Source of the DNA: Candidatus Eiseniibacteriota bacterium
GTDB taxonomy: Bacteria; Joyebacterota; Joyebacteria; Joyebacterales; Joyebacteraceae
Assembly (NCBI GenBank): GCA_030638405.1
Contig: DAOWER010000053.1
Span: 1 to 5,878 of the forward strand
Reading direction: 5' to 3'
DNA length: 5,878 bases
A model generated the notes under the pieces. It made no database searches, was not told the origin of the DNA, and was given only the letters and a program-made list of their open reading frames with translations. The stretch's first letter is position 1, and every line of letters begins with the position of its first letter. Positions 5,568 to 5,878 of this stretch are shown one piece after another. A program made the position numbers and the translations under genes.

Positions 5568-5878
5568 TCAGGGGATCTGCCCGCGGAGTCCGGGACCCAC
5601 ACGGTGCCAGAAGGTGGAGAGCACCCTCTTCATGCACCGTCTCGCCCAGAAGGTCAGGATGAGATACGCGGGCACCACCACGGTGAGAAGGAACAGCGCG
5701 AAGAGGGCGATCGGATTGAATGCGAGTACTCCCCTCCACAACGCACCGGCTATGTCCAGCCACTGCTTGATCGACGTTGGCAGCGCGATCCCCAGAACGG
5801 TCCAAGCGACAACACACCCCATGAGGAGCAGCGCCAGCACGGACCCGAGGAAACACAGGTGAGAGACGTGCCGGGTCC
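5568..5878 (-). CDS. Small membrane protein with two hydrophobic helices, C-terminal part
   Basis: The open frame ends at the TGA at 5570-5568 and is still open at the window edge, giving 102 visible residues. A GTG at 5840-5838 could serve as a start and would give 90 residues. However, it lacks a clear ribosome site, and the hydrophobic run already begins upstream of it (HLCFLGS), so the real start is more likely beyond the window. Two membrane segments can be seen: the first from LCFLGSVLALLLMGC through WTVLGIAL, the second NPIALFALFLLTVVVPAYLI. Between them lies a short loop with KQWLDIAGALWRG. The tail is basic (ARRCMKR, HRVGPGLRG), which by the positive-inside rule puts the C-terminus in the cytoplasm. 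I recognise no family. A gap of about 190 to 350 bases separates it from the next gene, so it is probably not part of the same operon. Confidence 0.65.
   Translation of the reverse strand, partial: TRHVSHLCFLGSVLALLLMGCVVAWTVLGIALPTSIKQWLDIAGALWRGVLAFNPIALFALFLLTVVVPAYLILTFWARRCMKRVLSTFWHRVGPGLRGQIP

Overview
The window is a GC-rich bacterial segment in which every gene I can support lies on the minus strand, so transcription runs from position 5878 towards position 1. Its gene content is secreted or membrane protein of the kind common in uncultured phyla of the Fibrobacteres-Chlorobi-Bacteroidetes neighbourhood, such as Candidatus Eisenbacteria or Krumholzibacteriota. The clues are a papain-like protease with a C-terminal FlgD-like Ig sorting tail, an SBBP-repeat (beta-propeller type) exported protein, and an unnamed lipoprotein family that I associate with Eisenbacteria- and Acidobacteria-like genomes. 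The phylum is an inference from protein style; no rRNA or marker gene is present.

Layout in transcription order: (1) 5878-5568, the 3' part of a small membrane protein with two hydrophobic helices, cut by the window edge. (2) 5567-5378, a non-coding gap with several dyad symmetries and a locally AT-richer stretch. (3) 5377-5249, a possible 42-residue small protein. (4) 5217-3685, a 510-residue lipoprotein of an unnamed family. (5) 3721-3194, a 175-residue lipoprotein whose start overlaps the end of the previous gene by 37 bases; its strong AAGGAG ribosome site lies inside that gene. (6) 3193-3064, a gap with a candidate extended -10 promoter. (7) 3063-712, a 783-residue secreted C1A cysteine protease with N-terminal DUF333 modules. 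(8) 711-637, a short gap. (9) 636-1, the N-terminal 212 residues of an SBBP-repeat protein that runs off the window.

The two lipoproteins form a translationally coupled pair and appear to share a small beta-rich 'DG' module followed by a hydrophobic helix, so they probably work at the same envelope site. The protease and the repeat protein form a second unit of exported proteins. I see no mobile element, CRISPR array, tRNA, rRNA or convincing rho-independent terminator. The most noteworthy points are the DUF333-papain-sandwich-FlgD architecture of the protease, which lacks a recognisable inhibitor-type propeptide, and the uncharacterised coupled lipoprotein pair with its odd lipid-anchor-plus-helix topology.
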